7,453 bases of DNA from Streptomyces sp. NRRL WC-3549 (GTDB lineage Bacteria; Actinomycetota; Actinomycetes; Streptomycetales; Streptomycetaceae), in the NCBI RefSeq assembly GCF_000721935.1, contig NZ_KL585445.1, forward strand, positions 29,531 to 36,983, in the 5' to 3' direction. Under the pieces are notes generated by a model. It was not told the DNA's origin and did no database searches. It saw only the letters and a list, made by a program, of their open reading frames with translations. A program made the translations under genes and the position numbers. Shown one piece after another: positions 5,736 through 7,453 of the stretch (position 1 is the first letter of the stretch; every line of letters starts with the position of its first letter).

Positions 5736-5743
5736 ACGACATG

Positions 5744-5816
5744 GTGGGTATAGCTCAGCTGGTAGAGCACCTGGTTGTGGTCCAGGATGTCGCGGGTTCA
5801 AGTCCCGTTACTCACC
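5744..5816 (+). tRNA. tRNA-His (anticodon GTG)
   Basis: The 73-base cloverleaf has acceptor GTGGGTA (5744-5750) pairing with 5809-5815 (one G-T pair), a D arm with GCTCAGCTGGTAGAGC and an anticodon stem CCTGG/CCAGG. The loop TTGTGGT carries GTG at 5777-5779, and the T arm contains GGTTCAAGTCC. The discriminator is C5816, and G5743 just upstream supplies the histidine-specific G(-1) opposite it. CCA is not encoded. It is the only RNA gene found in the window. Confidence 0.97.
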
Positions 5817-5826
5817 CTTGATGATC

Positions 5827-5858
5827 AAGGCCCGACCTGTGCAAACAGGTCGGGCCTT
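5827..5858 (+). terminator. tRNA-His terminator
   Basis: AAGGCCCGACCTGT (5827-5840) pairs perfectly over 14 bases with 5845-5858 across a GCAA loop, ten bases after the tRNA 3' end. The stem ends in TT followed by CGTCGT, so the T-tract is weak. A small TTGAT-G-ATCAA dyad (5819-5829) overlaps its left edge. Confidence 0.92.
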
Positions 5859-5920
5859 CGTCGTGCTCAGAAAGCATCGAGCGCTCCGGCGACGAGCCCT
5901 CGGCCCCCCGTCCTCGGCCG

Positions 5921-5947
5921 GGTCGCCGGGGTCGCCGGGGTCGCCGG
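5921..5947. repeat. Three tandem 9-bp repeats
   Basis: GGTCGCCGG occurs three times in perfect succession at 5921-5929, 5930-5938 and 5939-5947. It lies in non-coding DNA between tRNA-His and the convergent gene. Most likely a slippage tract; copy number may vary between strains or be miscounted in assembly. Confidence 0.85.
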
Positions 5948-5992
5948 GATTTCCCCGCATGGACCCCGCACGACCGGGCACGCGTGTCTTAC

Positions 5993-6029
5993 GGGCCCTG
6001 CCGCGCAATCCCCCGACGCGGCAGGGCCC
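5993..6029 (-). terminator. 13-bp hairpin beyond the 3' end of the - strand gene
   Basis: GGGCCCTGCCGCG (5993-6005) pairs perfectly with 6017-6029 across an 11-base loop. It lies 75 bases beyond the stop of the - strand gene and about 135 bases after the tRNA terminator, so it most likely terminates the - strand transcript and may block read-through from the left as well. No T-tract is present. Confidence 0.75.
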
Positions 6030-6103
6030 ACCGGCCTCCCGGCCCGGGCCGCCCCCGCGGTGCCGCTGTGACCGGACCGTCTGCCCCCGCGAGCGAGGCG
6101 TGC

Positions 6104-7453
6104 TCAGCGCGCGGTCGCCGGCTCCCCCGTGGCCCTGCGGGTTCCACGGGTCTCCAGGTGGGCGATCACCTGGGCGTGGAAGCGGTCCACCGCGTCGTCG
6201 ACGCTGCGGATGAACCCCGACTCGGCGCTGCCCCGGCCGTTGCCCATGCCCTTGAACAGGGAGAGGCGGAAACCGGCGATGTCCGCGCCGTCCTTGGGCA
6301 GCAGGTCGGCCGGCTCGGGGCGCAGCCGTTCCAGCGTCCCCCGCGGGCCTGCGCCGCCCTCGACGAGGGTCTCGATGTGCAGGTCCGCGGGTGCGGCGGC
6401 GAGCTGCCGGATCAGCCGCTTGGCGCGGCTGAGCGGATAGCCCTGCTCGGACACCGCCACCTCGATGGAGGTGCGGAGCTTCCCCGTACGCAGGTCCGCG
6501 GTGAGGGCGAGGACGCCGGGCGTCCCCTCGATGCGCAGTTCCGAGTGGAGCCTGCCCTGGGAGCAGAGCTGGTCGGCGAGGTCCGCGCGGCGCGCCCGCG
6601 GGTCGGCCCCGCGCTTGGCGCGCTGTACGGGCAGCACCTTGTGCCCGAGCTCACCCCCGAGCCGCAGGCAGACCTGGCGGACGAGCCGCTCCCAGCTCTC
6701 GATGACCTCCACGGCCCGGGGATCGCCCTGGCAGAGGGTCTCGTCGTCGATCCCCTTGCGGACCGGCACCCAGGCGGAACCCATGTTCTGGAACCCGTGG
6801 CAGCCCGAATGCTCGTGCTGGAGGTAGTGGAGCAGTTCCTGCAGCAGCCAGGCGTGCGCGGCGTTGCCCACCCCCTCGTGGCGGATCAGCATCTGCGCCT
6901 GGTGCGCGACCTCGGCCCAGGACAGGTGCCAGAGCGCCACCTTGTGCTTGCGCCGGCCGTCGATCTTGACGTCGACGAGGGGACTGCCTTCCAGGGCCAC
7001 GTCGTTGGTCAGGGTGATGACGGCCTCGTAGCCGCGCCGCGCGGCGATGTCCATGTACGCCTGCACCTGGTCGGGTCTGAGGGCGTTGCCGTTCGTCTTC
7101 GTCTCGACCAGGGCGGTCCACAGCTTGCCCGCCCGCTCGACCCGGATGACACCGTCCGGCCGCCGGGGGGAGTCCCCGTGCGGCAGCGAGACCTCCGTGA
7201 ACGTCTCCATACGCCCGGCGGGCGCCCCGAACCCGGCGGTCAGGCGCCGCCCGAACTCGGGCACCTGGGTCATCACCGACAGCAGGACCGAGGTGGCGCG
7301 CGTCTCGCGCTCGCGGTCGTTCTTGAGCGCGGAGAGCGGGAAGAGCCGGGCCGTGCGCCAGGAGTCGTTCTCCGCCAGCGACTTCTTCGCCGTCCTGGGT
7401 AGGGTGACCTTCTTCCTGGCCGTACGCGGTCGGGCCTGCGGCTTCGGCTGCCC
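6104..7453 (-). CDS. Putative PD-(D/E)xK nuclease-fold protein, 5' end outside window
   Basis: The frame enters from the right edge and gives 449 residues to TGA at 6106-6104; no start is needed inside the window. The visible N-terminus is Lys/Arg-rich (KPQARPRTARKKVTLPRTAK). It is followed by a helical segment (WRTARLFPLSALKNDRER), then a region with the residue order of PD-(D/E)xK enzymes. That region has Glu87 (TFTEVSL), Asp100 in RPDGVIRV, Glu117-Thr-Lys119 in WTALVETKT, and Gln129xxxTyr133 in DQVQAYMDIA, the QxxxY motif seen in several nuclease subfamilies. A long second half (about 185-449) has no domain I recognise. No signal peptide or membrane segment is visible. It is convergent with tRNA-His and orn and has typical host codon use, so I take it as a chromosomal gene rather than recent cargo. 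A DNA-cleaving or DNA-repair role is inference from the motif only; substrate and partner are unknown. Confidence 0.85.
   Translation of the reverse strand, partial: GQPKPQARPRTARKKVTLPRTAKKSLAENDSWRTARLFPLSALKNDRERETRATSVLLSVMTQVPEFGRRLTAGFGAPAGRMETFTEVSLPHGDSPRRPDGVIRVERAGKLWTALVETKTNGNALRPDQVQAYMDIAARRGYEAVITLTNDVALEGSPLVDVKIDGRRKHKVALWHLSWAEVAHQAQMLIRHEGVGNAAHAWLLQELLHYLQHEHSGCHGFQNMGSAWVPVRKGIDDETLCQGDPRAVEVIESWERLVRQVCLRLGGELGHKVLPVQRAKRGADPRARRADLADQLCSQGRLHSELRIEGTPGVLALTADLRTGKLRTSIEVAVSEQGYPLSRAKRLIRQLAAAPADLHIETLVEGGAGPRGTLERLRPEPADLLPKDGADIAGFRLSLFKGMGNGRGSAESGFIRSVDDAVDRFHAQVIAHLETRGTRRATGEPATAR

Larger units (their letters stand above)
5859..6103. other. Gene-free stretch between tRNA-His and the convergent - strand gene
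   Basis: These 245 bases contain no credible gene on either strand. They hold a short 9-bp tandem repeat (5921-5947) and a 13-bp hairpin (5993-6029) that probably ends the - strand gene; nothing else was recognised. No repeat of the tRNA 3' end was found that would mark an integrated element. Confidence 0.6.

Noticed and set aside
5744..5816. tRNA-His as an integration site for a mobile element
   Set aside because: No second copy of the tRNA 3' end, integrase or atypical DNA is seen on either side; the tRNA is followed by its own terminator and an ordinary gene.
5984..7402. 472-codon open frame on the + strand opposite the - strand gene at the right edge
   Set aside because: It is an antisense shadow: Gly/Arg/Pro/Leu-rich with no motif, and it runs through a 13-bp hairpin. 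The opposite strand has protein-like sequence with a nuclease motif.

Overview
The window is about 70% G+C with strongly G/C-ended codons. It carries a TTA leucine codon only in an adpA-type gene and has the gene order glmS - universal stress protein - adpA - orn - tRNA-His. All of this points to a Streptomyces chromosome (the adpA/bldH region, core rather than accessory DNA). Identifications rest on motifs and remembered family sequences; no database search was possible.

Left part (1-2470, + strand): the C-terminal end of a SHOCT-domain protein (1-160); a perfect 26-bp palindrome (186-211) sitting just after a well-placed ribosome binding site and GTG; a small conserved-looking helical protein (open from 248, ending 523) whose natural start seems to have been pushed out of frame by that palindrome; then glmS (582-2411) for glucosamine-6-phosphate synthesis, closed by a strong hairpin (2437-2470) that also lies beyond the 3' end of the convergent stress-protein gene.

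Middle part (2471-3887): a universal stress protein on the - strand (2545-3066), then an approximately 820-base gene-free region separating it from the divergent adpA. The adpA-proximal half (about 3473-3887) is less GC-rich and holds several small inverted and direct repeats, as expected for the long control region of a developmental regulator.

Right-centre (3888-5660): adpA, the AraC-family master regulator of development and secondary metabolism, with the bldA-dependent TTA codon at 4557-4559. The reading frame is broken at about 4814/4815. Roughly 88 bases that should encode the recognition helix of the second helix-turn-helix are missing, and the original C-terminal tail continues in another frame to 5008. 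This is the most consequential oddity in the window: either a true adpA (bald-type) mutation or an assembly error. orn (oligoribonuclease, 5019-5624) follows 10 bases after the ancestral adpA stop and ends in a UUCG-loop terminator.

Right part (5661-7453): tRNA-His(GTG) with a hairpin in its 5' leader and a 14-bp terminator, a gene-free stretch with three 9-bp tandem repeats and a 13-bp hairpin, then a - strand gene running off the window. Its product has the residue pattern of a PD-(D/E)xK nuclease fold, including a QxxxY motif, but its function is unknown. No CRISPR array, insertion sequence or prophage was seen.
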